From an uncultured Azospirillum sp. (GTDB taxonomy: Bacteria; Pseudomonadota; Alphaproteobacteria; Azospirillales; Azospirillaceae), in NCBI RefSeq assembly GCF_946480385.1, contig NZ_CAMLJP010000011.1, forward strand, positions 19,273-83,272: a stretch of DNA of 64,000 bases. Reading direction: 5' to 3'. Numbering within the stretch: the stretch's first letter is position 1; every line of letters starts with the position of its first letter. Under the pieces are notes generated by a model. That model was not told where the DNA came from. It did not search any database and was given only the letters and a program-made list of their open reading frames with translations. Positions 44,830 to 53,324 of the stretch are shown piece after piece. The position numbers and the translations under genes are program-made.

Positions 44830-45755
44830 GCATGGCGGCCTCCACCGAAACCCAGGTTTCCGGCGCCCAGGCGTCCGCGCCTCCGCCGCCGCGCCGCCGG
44901 CGCCGCTGGCCGCTGGCGCCCTATCTGCTGAGCGCGCCGGGGCTGGCGCTGTGCGCGGTGCTGCTGCTGGTGCCGCTGGTGATGACCTTCCTGTTGTCGC
45001 TCAACAGCTTCAGCTTCTATGGCGGCATCCAGAATGTCTGGCAGCTCGGCAACTATGCCGACATCATCGCCGACGACTATTTCCACGAGGTGTTCCTGCG
45101 CACCTTCCGCATCGCGGCCCTGGTGACGCTGCTGTGCGCGGTGTTCGGCACGCCGGAGGCCTACATCCTGCGCCGGATGAAATCGCCGTGGCGCGGGCTT
45201 TGCCTGCTGATCGTGCTGGGGCCGCTGCTGATCTCGGTGGTATCGCGCACGCTGGGCTGGGCGCTGCTGTTCGGCTCCACCGGGCTGGTCAACCAGGGGC
45301 TGATGGGGCTGGGGCTGATCGCGACGCCGATCGAGTTCATGTACACGGAAACCGGCGTCGTCATCGCGCTGACCCATGTGCTGGTGCCCTTCATGGTGCT
45401 GTCGGTGTGGGCCTCGCTCCAGCGGCTCGACCCGCAGGTGGAGAATGCGGCGCTGTCGCTGGGCGCCGGACCGCTGACGGTGATGCGCCGGGTGGTCCTG
45501 CCGCAGATCGTGCCGGGCATCCTGTCGGGCTCCATCATCGTCTTCGCGCTGGCGGCCAGCGCCTTCGCCACCCCGGCGATCATCGGCGGACGGCGGCTGA
45601 AGGTGGCGGCGACGCTCGCCTATGACGAATTCCTGAACACGCTGAACTGGCCGTTGGGCGCCACGGTGGCGGTGCTGCTGCTGATCGCCAACATCGTCAT
45701 CATCGTCGGCTGCAACCGGCTGGTCGAACGTCGCTACAAACAGGTGTTCGAATGA
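44826..45755 (+). CDS. PotB-like ABC transporter permease
   Basis: 309 residues. After an Arg/Pro-rich cytoplasmic tail come six TM segments and the EAA loop NAALSLGAGPLTVMRRVVLP, which docks the ATPase. It overlaps both neighbouring genes by ATGA. It pairs with the PotC-like permease. Confidence 0.93.
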   Translation: MSMAASTETQVSGAQASAPPPPRRRRRWPLAPYLLSAPGLALCAVLLLVPLVMTFLLSLNSFSFYGGIQNVWQLGNYADIIADDYFHEVFLRTFRIAALVTLLCAVFGTPEAYILRRMKSPWRGLCLLIVLGPLLISVVSRTLGWALLFGSTGLVNQGLMGLGLIATPIEFMYTETGVVIALTHVLVPFMVLSVWASLQRLDPQVENAALSLGAGPLTVMRRVVLPQIVPGILSGSIIVFALAASAFATPAIIGGRRLKVAATLAYDEFLNTLNWPLGATVAVLLLIANIVIIVGCNRLVERRYKQVFE

Positions 45756-46552
45756 ACCGCAACGGCCCGATCGCGCTGATCTTCCACGTCCTGTTCCTGG
45801 GCTTCCTGCTGGCGCCGATCCTGATCGTCTGCGCGGTGGCCTTCACCTCGCAAGGCTATCTGTCGCTGCCGACCGACGGGCTGTCGCTGCGCTGGTTCCG
45901 CGCCATCGGCGACAATCCGGAGTTCATCCGCGCCTTCAAGGACAGCCTGCTGCTGGGCGCGGTGTCGTCGACCCTGGCGATCCTGGTGGCGGTGCCGGCG
46001 GCGCTGGCCATCGCGCGGCACCAGTTCTTCGGGCGCGAGGCGATCCAGGCGCTGTTCCTGTCGCCGCTGATGGTGCCGCACATCGTGCTCGGCATCGCCT
46101 TCCTGCGCTTCTTCACCATGATCGGGCTGGGCGGCACCTTCGCCGGGCTGGTGCTGAGCCATGTCATCATCATCCTGCCCTTCGCGCTGCGGCTGATCCT
46201 GGCGGCATCGACTGGCATGGACCGGGCGGTGGAGAATGCGGCGGCGTCGCTGGGCGCGTCATCCTGGACCTGCTTCCGCCGGGTGACGCTGCCGCTGATC
46301 CTGCCGGGCGTGGCGAGCGGCTGGGTGCTGGCCTTCATCAACAGCTTCGACGAGGTGACGATGACGGTCTTCATCGCCTCGCCGGAGACGACCACCCTGC
46401 CCGTCCGCCTGTTCCTCTACATCCAGGACAACATCGATCCGCTGGTCGCGGCGGTGTCGGCGGTGCTGATCTTCCTGACCGTGGCGGCCATGCTGGTGCT
46501 CGACCGCGTCTATGGGCTGGAGCGGCTGCTGGTCGGCAAGGGCCGCGACTGA
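45752..46552 (+). CDS. PotC-like ABC transporter permease
   Basis: 266 residues, six TM segments, with the EAA loop NAAASLGASSWTCFRRVTLP and the typical PotC opening (LSLRWFRAIGDNPEFIRAFKD). It is the last gene of the operon, ends at 46552 and is followed by a strong terminator. Confidence 0.93.
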   Translation: MNRNGPIALIFHVLFLGFLLAPILIVCAVAFTSQGYLSLPTDGLSLRWFRAIGDNPEFIRAFKDSLLLGAVSSTLAILVAVPAALAIARHQFFGREAIQALFLSPLMVPHIVLGIAFLRFFTMIGLGGTFAGLVLSHVIIILPFALRLILAASTGMDRAVENAAASLGASSWTCFRRVTLPLILPGVASGWVLAFINSFDEVTMTVFIASPETTTLPVRLFLYIQDNIDPLVAAVSAVLIFLTVAAMLVLDRVYGLERLLVGKGRD

Positions 46553-46590
46553 GGCCGGTTTTCGCTACAGGGTTTCCTCCCCAGACTGAG

Positions 46591-46626
46591 CGCCCCGCAC
46601 GTCCGCGTGCGGGGCGTTTTTCTTTT
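46591..46626 (+). terminator. Rho-independent terminator after the Pot-type operon
   Basis: Perfect 10-bp stem CGCCCCGCAC (46591-46600) with GTGCGGGGCG (46607-46616), 6-base loop, then TTTTTCTTTT. It closes the transporter operon. Confidence 0.95.
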
Positions 46627-46908
46627 CGGTGAATGATTCTGTCTTCTGGGAAAGACTTCGTGACAGATGAGGTCGTGTAACGGCGCATTGTCCTGAGCAA
46701 TCAACCGGTATCGGGAGAGTTACCCCTACACCAATCGTGGGAGCAGCTGCCGCTTATGCTGGGTAACCAGTTTCATATATTGCCCAGTGATCGCAGGAAA
46801 GTAACAGGATTTACCCCCTATTCGTTGAATCCCGGAAAAATGCCTCACCAATGCCCCAGCCGTCTGGCCATGGTGGCGCCGCATCGCAACCGCCAAGGAT
46901 ACGGACCA
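46627..46908. promoter_or_regulatory. Leader region of the beta-helix protein gene
   Basis: About 280 bases of relatively AT-rich sequence between the terminator and the next gene. An open frame continues upstream of the chosen start but has no family signal there. No convincing -35/-10 pair or riboswitch core was recognised. Confidence 0.4.
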
Positions 46909-48792
46909 ATGGCCACGACCTCCGGGAACTCGACCATCACCGTGAACGCGAAGGGGACCCTCGACGCGCACTTCAACCTGCTGGTCGACGGCAAGCAGAT
47001 CGGTGAGGGCACCACGGGTGCCACGGCCAAGGACTTCGTCTTCAAGACGGACATCGCCGAGAACCAGGATCACAAGATCCAGGTCCAGTACGACAATGAC
47101 GGCATCTTCCACGGCACCGACCGCAACCTGATCGTCAACGAGATCACCATCAACGGCAAGTCGGTCCTACCGACCGCCGACCATGTCACCTACGACAAGG
47201 GCGCGCTCGACGGCCACGACGTCGCCGACGGGCAGGCCGGCATGTGGTGGAACGGCGCGCTCGTCGTCGATGCCGACAAGAGCTATTTCACCGCGGACGG
47301 CGTGACGACTCCCACCACGCCGGCCCCGACCACGCCGACGCCCATTCCGCCGGTCAGCGAGGCGCCCGATCCCACGCCGAGCACCCCCACCCCGAGCGTG
47401 CCGCAGCCGAGCGGTCCCGGCTTCTACGTCGCCACCAACGGCAACGACAGCTGGTCGGGCAAGCTGGCCGCCCCGAACGCCGATGGCACCGACGGTCCCT
47501 TCGCCTCGCTGCAGAAGGCCCAGACAGCCATGCGGTCGAGCGACATCGACACCACCTATGTCCGCGGCGGCGATTACCACCTGAACAACCCGGTCTGGCT
47601 GACCGGCCAGGATTCCGGCGTCACCTTCACCGGCTACGGCAACGAGAAGGCGGTGATCCATGGCGGGTCGCAGGCCTCCGTGTCGTTCGGCGTAAGCGGC
47701 GCCCAGCATGTCACCATCGAAGGGCTGACCTTCACCGACGGCGTCGCGAACGGCCACTATGTCTTCGCCGACAAGGCGAATGGCCTCACCTTCGCTAACA
47801 ATGAGGTGAAGGGCGGCGGCTACGGCATCACCGTGCAGAACAGCACCGACAGCAAGGTGATCGGCAACCAGTTCGAGAGCACCGGCGCCGAAGCCATCTA
47901 TGTGAAGGCCGGCTCCAACTCGAGCATCGTCTCCGACAACCACGTCACCCACCCGAACGCCGCCGGCCGCGGCGACGCCGGCATCTGGGTGCTCGGCAGC
48001 TCCGACGTCCAGGTGACGCACAATCTGGTCGAGCATTCGCCGGAGAAGGGCATCGCCGTCGGCTCGGTCCAGACGGACGGCAGCGACGCCTCCCACCGGG
48101 TGACCGTCGCCTTCAACAAGGTCGTCGACGCCAATCTGGAGTCGAACGACGGCGGCGGCATCTATCTGATCAACCGCCAGCAGGACCTGACCGGCCATAC
48201 CGTCGTCAACAACGAGGTGACCGGCACCACCGCGACCAACCCGACCGGGCAGGTGGCGAGCTGGGGCATCTATCTCGACGACTGGACCAGCGGCGCCACG
48301 GTCAAGGGCAACCTCGTCCACGGCAACATCGGCGGCGTGTTCCTGCATGGCGGCTGGAACAACAGCGTCACCGAGAACGTGATCGCCGACAACAGCGGCG
48401 CCCAGATCGGCCTGCAGCAGCCGGTCGGCTGGAGCGGCTGGAAGGGCCACGAGATGAGCGGCAACGACGTCTCCGGCAATGTGATCGACGTCAGCGACGG
48501 CACCGCCTTCCACATCTTCGGCCCGGCCAATGTCGGCAACATCCACAACAACTTCTACAGCCACCTGAACACGTCGCAGGACATGTTCGACGTCTGGCCG
48601 CAGGTGATGGCCGGCGGCGGCAAGGGCAACCTGGGCGAATGGCAGGCCGCCGGCTACGACAAGGGATCGACCATGGTCGATCCGGGCTTCGTCAATCCGG
48701 GTGCGCACGACTACAGCCTGTCGTCGGATTCGTCGGTCTATGCCCACGGCTTCGACCACATTCCGACCCACGACATCGGCCTGATCGGCTGA
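46909..48792 (+). CDS. Carbohydrate-binding module plus right-handed beta-helix protein
   Basis: 627 residues from ATG 46909, with AAGGA about 9 bases upstream. Residues 1-115 resemble the calcium-dependent xylan-binding module of CBM60 type (STITVNAKGTLDAHFNLLVD, IFHGTDRNLIVNEITING). A Pro/Thr linker (about 130-165, rich in TPTP) follows, then a parallel beta-helix of Asn-rich rungs (NNEVKGGGYGITVQN, NHVTHPNAAGRGDAG and others) to the end. No N-terminal signal peptide is visible; type I or another nonclassical export is possible. It could bind or cleave plant or exopolysaccharide. Confidence 0.85.
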   Translation: MATTSGNSTITVNAKGTLDAHFNLLVDGKQIGEGTTGATAKDFVFKTDIAENQDHKIQVQYDNDGIFHGTDRNLIVNEITINGKSVLPTADHVTYDKGALDGHDVADGQAGMWWNGALVVDADKSYFTADGVTTPTTPAPTTPTPIPPVSEAPDPTPSTPTPSVPQPSGPGFYVATNGNDSWSGKLAAPNADGTDGPFASLQKAQTAMRSSDIDTTYVRGGDYHLNNPVWLTGQDSGVTFTGYGNEKAVIHGGSQASVSFGVSGAQHVTIEGLTFTDGVANGHYVFADKANGLTFANNEVKGGGYGITVQNSTDSKVIGNQFESTGAEAIYVKAGSNSSIVSDNHVTHPNAAGRGDAGIWVLGSSDVQVTHNLVEHSPEKGIAVGSVQTDGSDASHRVTVAFNKVVDANLESNDGGGIYLINRQQDLTGHTVVNNEVTGTTATNPTGQVASWGIYLDDWTSGATVKGNLVHGNIGGVFLHGGWNNSVTENVIADNSGAQIGLQQPVGWSGWKGHEMSGNDVSGNVIDVSDGTAFHIFGPANVGNIHNNFYSHLNTSQDMFDVWPQVMAGGGKGNLGEWQAAGYDKGSTMVDPGFVNPGAHDYSLSSDSSVYAHGFDHIPTHDIGLIG

Positions 48793-48912
48793 TCGGCTGA
48801 CCCGGCCGAACATTGCGACTTGAGTGCGGGCCGCCCGGCGACGGGCGGCCCGTTCGCGTTTGCGGACAGCATCGTTATGACCCCAAATGATCCGTTACCA
48901 CCATTTTCAGTG

Positions 48913-48959
48913 TTGACCGCGAGGTTCCGTCAGCCGTACTTTTAACCAGCCGGTTAAAA
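48913..48959 (+). promoter_or_regulatory. Promoter with TetR-type operator before the DUF993 operon
   Basis: TTGACC (48913-48918) is followed 18 bases later by TACTTT (48937-48942), a weak -10. Overlapping it is a perfect 8+4+8 inverted repeat, TTTTAACC (48940-48947), AGCC, GGTTAAAA (48952-48959). This is the size and symmetry expected for a TetR dimer site. The operon ends with a TetR gene, so autoregulation is plausible. Confidence 0.65.
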
Positions 48960-49009
48960 CATCGCGGCCGCCTCACAGGCCGCCCGAGCCCGCCGGCCGG
49001 AGGAGACGC

Positions 49010-49819
49010 ATGGAACCCCGCTCTCGCTCGGGCGCAGCGTTGCGCCTGCTCAATTCCGACTGGGTCCGCCCCATCCTGCTGATCGTGATCCTGCTGGTTC
49101 TGTGGGATCTGGCGGTCCGGCTGTTCGGCGTGCCCGCCTATCTGGTGCCGAAGCCCGGCGACGTCGTGCTGGCGCTGATCGACGAGTGGCCGCGGCTGCT
49201 GTCCGAATCCGTTCCGACCTTCACGGCGACGCTGGGCGGCTTCGCGCTGTCGGTGCTGTTCGGCATTCCCATCGCGATGCTGATCGCCGGATCGCGCACG
49301 GTGGAGGCCTATGTCTACCCGCTGCTGGTCTTCTCGCAGTCGATCCCCAAGGTCGCCATCGCACCGCTGTTCGTGGTGTGGTTCGGCTTCGGCCTGATGC
49401 CGAAGGTGATCGCCGCCTTCCTGCTCGGCTTCTTCCCGGTCGTCGTCTCGGCGGTGCAGGGCTTCAAGTCGGTGGACGGCGAGATGATGGATCTGGCCCG
49501 CTCGATGAAGGCGTCGCGCTTGCAGACCTTCCAGATGGTCAGCCTGCCGCATGCGCTGCCGGCGATCTTCGCCGGGCTGAAGGTGTCCATCACGCTGGCG
49601 GTGGTGGGGGCGGTGGTCGGCGAGTTCGTCGGCTCCAACTCCGGCATCGGCTTCGTCCTGCAACGCTCCATCGGCAATTTCGAACTGCCCTTGATGTTCG
49701 CCGCGCTGACTGTGCTGGCGCTGATGGGCGTCGTGCTGTTCTGGGTCATCGATGTGGTCGAACGCTTCGCCATCCCCTGGCACGCCAGCCAGCGCAACAA
49801 GTACGGCCCGACCGCCTGA
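49010..49819 (+). CDS. ABC transporter permease of the SsuC/ThiX type
   Basis: 269 residues, about six TM segments, with the EAA loop DLARSMKASRLQTFQMVSLP. The opening RPILLIVILLVLWDLAVRLFG and VPKPGDVVLALIDEW are typical of permeases for pyrimidine precursors, sulfonates and nitrate. GGAGG precedes ATG 49010. A TPP riboswitch was looked for upstream and not found. Confidence 0.92.
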   Translation: MEPRSRSGAALRLLNSDWVRPILLIVILLVLWDLAVRLFGVPAYLVPKPGDVVLALIDEWPRLLSESVPTFTATLGGFALSVLFGIPIAMLIAGSRTVEAYVYPLLVFSQSIPKVAIAPLFVVWFGFGLMPKVIAAFLLGFFPVVVSAVQGFKSVDGEMMDLARSMKASRLQTFQMVSLPHALPAIFAGLKVSITLAVVGAVVGEFVGSNSGIGFVLQRSIGNFELPLMFAALTVLALMGVVLFWVIDVVERFAIPWHASQRNKYGPTA

Positions 49820-49931
49820 CGACAGTTTGCCTGACGCCGATTTCAAACACCCAGTCATCGACAAGAACCCCGGTGCCGGACACCGCCGGCCGACGGGGCG
49901 ATCCACCACCCATGGGAGGACACCGGTCGTG

Positions 49932-50948
49932 ATGAAGAAAGCCATCGTCGCGGCGCTCTGCGCCTTTGCCGCCTCCACCCTGCCGGCGCAGGCCGCCGAC
50001 AAGGTGACGCTGATGCTGAACTGGTACGTCTATGGCGAGCACGCGCCCTTCTATTACGGCAAGGACAAGGGGCTGTACGAGGCCGAAGGCATCGACCTGG
50101 AAATCCAGGAAGGCCGCGGTTCGGCGGTGACGACGCAGCTGGTCGCCAGCAATGCGGTCACCTTCGGCTATGTCGACGTGCCGACCATGATAAAGGCGGC
50201 GATGAAGGGCGCGCCGGTGGTGTCGCCGGGCGTGCTGCTGCAGACCAGCCCGATGTCGGCGATGGGCTTCACCGAGAAGAACATCCGCAAGCCGGAGGAC
50301 ATCAAGGGCAAGATCGTCGCCATGACGCCGGGCGACAGCATGTCCCAGATCTGGCCGCTGTTCCTGAAGAAGACTGGCCTGAAGGAGCGTGATTTCGAGG
50401 TGGTGTCGGGCGACGCCCAGACCAAGCTGAACGCCGTCATCAACGGACAGGCCGATCTGCTGCTGGGCTATGTCATGGACCAGAGCATGAAGATCAAGGA
50501 CGCCACCGGCAAGTCGGTGACGCCGATCCGCTTCGCCGATTACGGCGTCAACATGGTCTCCTCCGGCATCATCACCAACACCGAAACGCTGAAGGAGAAG
50601 CCCGACCTCGTCCGCCGCTTCATGGCCGCCACCACCAAGGCGGTCGAGCAGGCCGAGAAGGCGCCGAAGGAGGCCGCCGCTGCCATCCTGAAGGCCAACC
50701 CGAAGGGCGGCAAGCCCGACACGCTGCAGGAAGGCTTCGAGCTGACCATCCCGCTCTACCACACCAAGGAGACGGCGAAGATGCGGCCGTTCCAGGTCAC
50801 CGACGACAACATGAAGGAGACGGTGGACCTGCTGGTCGAATATGGCGGGCTGGACAAGTCGGCCAAGGAGAACCCCAAGCGCTTCTACACCCGCGAATTC
50901 CTGCCGCCCGATCCGGCCGCCAAGGCGATGAACGCCGCCGCCAAGTAA
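49932..50948 (+). CDS. NMT1/ThiY-like ABC substrate-binding protein
   Basis: 338 residues with a signal peptide (MKKAIVAALCAFAASTLPAQA). The mature N-domain LMLNWYVYGEHAPFYYGKDK, GIDLEIQEGRGSAVTTQLVA is the NMT1 motif set of ThiY-like proteins. The aromatic WYVYGEHAPFYYG suggests a ring-like or sugar-like ligand. A GTG one codon upstream is an alternative start. The real ligand is unknown; no thiamine genes are present. Confidence 0.92.
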   Translation: MKKAIVAALCAFAASTLPAQAADKVTLMLNWYVYGEHAPFYYGKDKGLYEAEGIDLEIQEGRGSAVTTQLVASNAVTFGYVDVPTMIKAAMKGAPVVSPGVLLQTSPMSAMGFTEKNIRKPEDIKGKIVAMTPGDSMSQIWPLFLKKTGLKERDFEVVSGDAQTKLNAVINGQADLLLGYVMDQSMKIKDATGKSVTPIRFADYGVNMVSSGIITNTETLKEKPDLVRRFMAATTKAVEQAEKAPKEAAAAILKANPKGGKPDTLQEGFELTIPLYHTKETAKMRPFQVTDDNMKETVDLLVEYGGLDKSAKENPKRFYTREFLPPDPAAKAMNAAAK

Positions 50949-50983
50949 CGGACCACATGCCCGCACGGAGCGACGAGGAGAGC

Positions 50984-51808
50984 ATGGCACAGCCACAGTT
51001 GAAACTGGTGGGCGAGGCGGAAACGCAGCGCCTGTCCGGCGAGCCGCTGATCCGCATCGACGGCGTGACCAAGACCTACCGCACCCGCGACGGCGAGGTG
51101 CCGTCGCTCCGCCCCATCACCTTCGACGTGCGGCCGGGCGAGTTCCTGGTGGTTGTGGGACCGTCGGGCTGCGGCAAGTCCACCCTGCTGAAGATGCTGG
51201 CCGGGCTGCTGCCGGTCACCAGCGGCAGCATCCAGATCGAAGGCGATACGGTGACGGAGCCGCACGACGACACCGGCATCGTCTTCCAGAGCCCGACCCT
51301 GCTGGCCTGGCGGTCGGTTCTGCGCAACATCATGCTGCCGGTGGAAATCCGCCGCCTGCCGCGCGACCGCTATCTGGAACGCGCCCACAAGCTGGTCGAG
51401 ATGACCGGGCTGAAGGGGTTCGAGCACAAATATCCCTGGCAGCTGTCGGGCGGCATGCAGCAGCGCGCCGCGCTGTGCCGGGCGCTGGTGCACGACCCGA
51501 AGATCCTGCTGATGGACGAGCCGTTCGGCGCGCTCGACGCCATGACGCGGGAGCGGATGAATGTCGAACTGCAGCGCATCCAGCATGAGACCGGCAAGAC
51601 GGTGATCCTCATCACCCACTCCATTCCCGAGGCGGTGTTCCTGGCCGACCGGGTGATGGTGATGTCGGAACGGCCGGGCACCATCGCCGCCACCTACGAG
51701 GTTCCGCTGGAGCGCCCACGGACGCTGGACGTCATGGGCGACCCGGTCTTCATCCAGCTGACCCAGACCATCCGCAAGCATTTCGCGGCGCAGGGGCATT
51801 TGGATTAG
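50984..51808 (+). CDS. ABC transporter ATP-binding protein of the SsuB/TauB type
   Basis: 274 residues from ATG 50984 (GAGGAGAGC just upstream). Walker A GPSGCGKST, signature LSGGMQQR, Walker B ILLMDEPFGALD, switch ITHSIPEAVFLADR. With the permease and binding protein it completes the importer. The gene order, permease first, is somewhat unusual. Confidence 0.94.
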   Translation: MAQPQLKLVGEAETQRLSGEPLIRIDGVTKTYRTRDGEVPSLRPITFDVRPGEFLVVVGPSGCGKSTLLKMLAGLLPVTSGSIQIEGDTVTEPHDDTGIVFQSPTLLAWRSVLRNIMLPVEIRRLPRDRYLERAHKLVEMTGLKGFEHKYPWQLSGGMQQRAALCRALVHDPKILLMDEPFGALDAMTRERMNVELQRIQHETGKTVILITHSIPEAVFLADRVMVMSERPGTIAATYEVPLERPRTLDVMGDPVFIQLTQTIRKHFAAQGHLD

Positions 51809-51844
51809 GGGCCGAGAGTCCCTCCGGCACCACAGGAACTTTGC

Positions 51845-51931
51845 GTCATCCCCGCGAAGGCGGGGATCCAGGCAACTTCGCAGTTGAATCGCTGCGCAGG
51901 CTGGATTCCCGCCTTCGCGGGAATGACGGAC
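51845..51931. repeat. Inverted intergenic repeat (CGTCATCCCCGCGAAGGCGG type)
   Basis: Left arm CGTCATCCCCGCGAAGGCGG...GGATCCAG and right arm CTGGATTCCCGCCTTCGCGG...AATGACG are near-perfect complements about 30 bases apart, each itself containing a smaller palindrome. This is a well-known REP-like element in proteobacterial intergenic DNA. It separates the transporter genes from the enzyme genes of the operon. Confidence 0.9.
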
Positions 51932-51956
51932 GAGAACGTACTGAAAGACTCTCACC

Positions 51957-53324
51957 ATGTCCGTCGCCCCGGCCGCCCCCCGTCTCCGCATCCGCGCCAT
52001 CGAGCTGTACGAGCGGCCCGTCCGTTTCGTGAAGCCGTTCCGCTTCGGCGCGGTGACGGTGGAGGCGGCTCCGCAGGCGTTCGTCCGCGCCCTGGTCGAG
52101 GTGGAGGGAATGGGCGAGGACTGGGGCGCGACGGCCGAGATGATGATGCCGAAGTGGTTCGACAAGCGCCCCGACCGCAGCCCGGCCGACACGGTGGACG
52201 GCCTGCGCCGCTCGCTGATCGAGGCTCGCGAAGGGTATCTGGCGGACGGGCGGCTCGACACCGCCTTTGGGCATCATGCCGCCTTCACGCCGACGATGGA
52301 GCCGAAACTCGCCGCCGCCTTCGGGCCGGCGCAGATCGACAAGGCGGTGCTGGACGGGCTGTTGCGGGTGCTGAATCTCAACGCGTTTCAGGGGCTGGGC
52401 GCCAATGTCGCCGGGCTGGATGCGCGGCTGGCGGCGGACCTTGGCGGCTTCGATCTCGACGGGTTCCTGCGCGGGCTTTCCCCGCTCGGCGAAGTGGAGC
52501 TGCGCCACACCGTCGGGCTGCTCGACAAATCGGAGGACTTGGCAGAGCACACGCATCTGCGCTGGTTCAAGATCAAGCTGGGTGGCGACGTGTCCGCCGA
52601 TGTCGCGCGGCTCACCGAACTGGCGGCGGTGCTGGAGACGGCCGCTCCCGGCTACCGCGCCACGCTGGACGGCAACGAGCAGTATCGCGACGCGGACCAT
52701 GTCGCGGAGCTGCTCGACCGCATCGACGCCTCCCCTGCCCTCGCCGGCTTCCGCCGGGTGCTCGCCTATCTGGAACAGCCGATCACGCGGGAGGCGGCGC
52801 TCGCCCGGCCGCTGGGTGCGGTGGCGGAGCGGGTGCCGGTCATCATCGACGAGTCCGACGACGGCTACGACGCCTTTCCCCGAGCCCGCGCCCTGGGCTA
52901 TCGCGGCGTGTCGTCGAAATCCTGCAAGGGCCTGTACAAAGCGATGCTCAACCGCGCCCGCTGCGCGGCGTGGGGGCCGCCGCACTTCATCTCCGCCGAG
53001 GATCTGACTTGCCAGGCCGGGCTGTCGGTGCAGCAGGACACGGCGCTTGTCGCCTTCCTCGGCATCCCGCATGCCGAACGCAACGGCCACCAGTATGGCG
53101 AGGGCTTCGGCAGCGAGGCAGAGGGCGCGGCCTTCCTCGAAGCCCATCCCGGTTTCTACGACCGCGACGCCGGCGGGACGGTCAGGCTCGCCACCGGTGC
53201 CGGCCGGCTGCCAACGGCGCCGCTGTCCGGCCCCGGATACGCCCATGCGGCCGATCCCGACTGGTCCGGTCTTTCCCCCCTTTCACACCCGACATCAGCG
53301 CTTTCCGAAGGAGTCCACCCATGA
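51957..53324 (+). CDS. Enolase-superfamily protein (MLE-like subgroup)
   Basis: 455 residues, long for the superfamily. The barrel has the paired lysines K205 and K207 (WFKIKLGGD), metal ligands D238 with N240/E241 (TLDGNEQY), E273 (YLEQPI) and D298 or E299 (IIDESDDGY), and the opposite K321 (SSKSCKGLYKA). A Lys on each face of the barrel places it in the muconate-lactonising-enzyme-like subgroup (epimerase, racemase, dehydratase or lactoniser). It overlaps the next gene by ATGA. Its substrate is unknown. Confidence 0.88.
   Translation: MSVAPAAPRLRIRAIELYERPVRFVKPFRFGAVTVEAAPQAFVRALVEVEGMGEDWGATAEMMMPKWFDKRPDRSPADTVDGLRRSLIEAREGYLADGRLDTAFGHHAAFTPTMEPKLAAAFGPAQIDKAVLDGLLRVLNLNAFQGLGANVAGLDARLAADLGGFDLDGFLRGLSPLGEVELRHTVGLLDKSEDLAEHTHLRWFKIKLGGDVSADVARLTELAAVLETAAPGYRATLDGNEQYRDADHVAELLDRIDASPALAGFRRVLAYLEQPITREAALARPLGAVAERVPVIIDESDDGYDAFPRARALGYRGVSSKSCKGLYKAMLNRARCAAWGPPHFISAEDLTCQAGLSVQQDTALVAFLGIPHAERNGHQYGEGFGSEAEGAAFLEAHPGFYDRDAGGTVRLATGAGRLPTAPLSGPGYAHAADPDWSGLSPLSHPTSALSEGVHP

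Noticed and set aside
48793..49009. TPP riboswitch ahead of the ThiY-like transporter
   Set aside because: The conserved TPP core segments were not found, and no thiamine genes are nearby.
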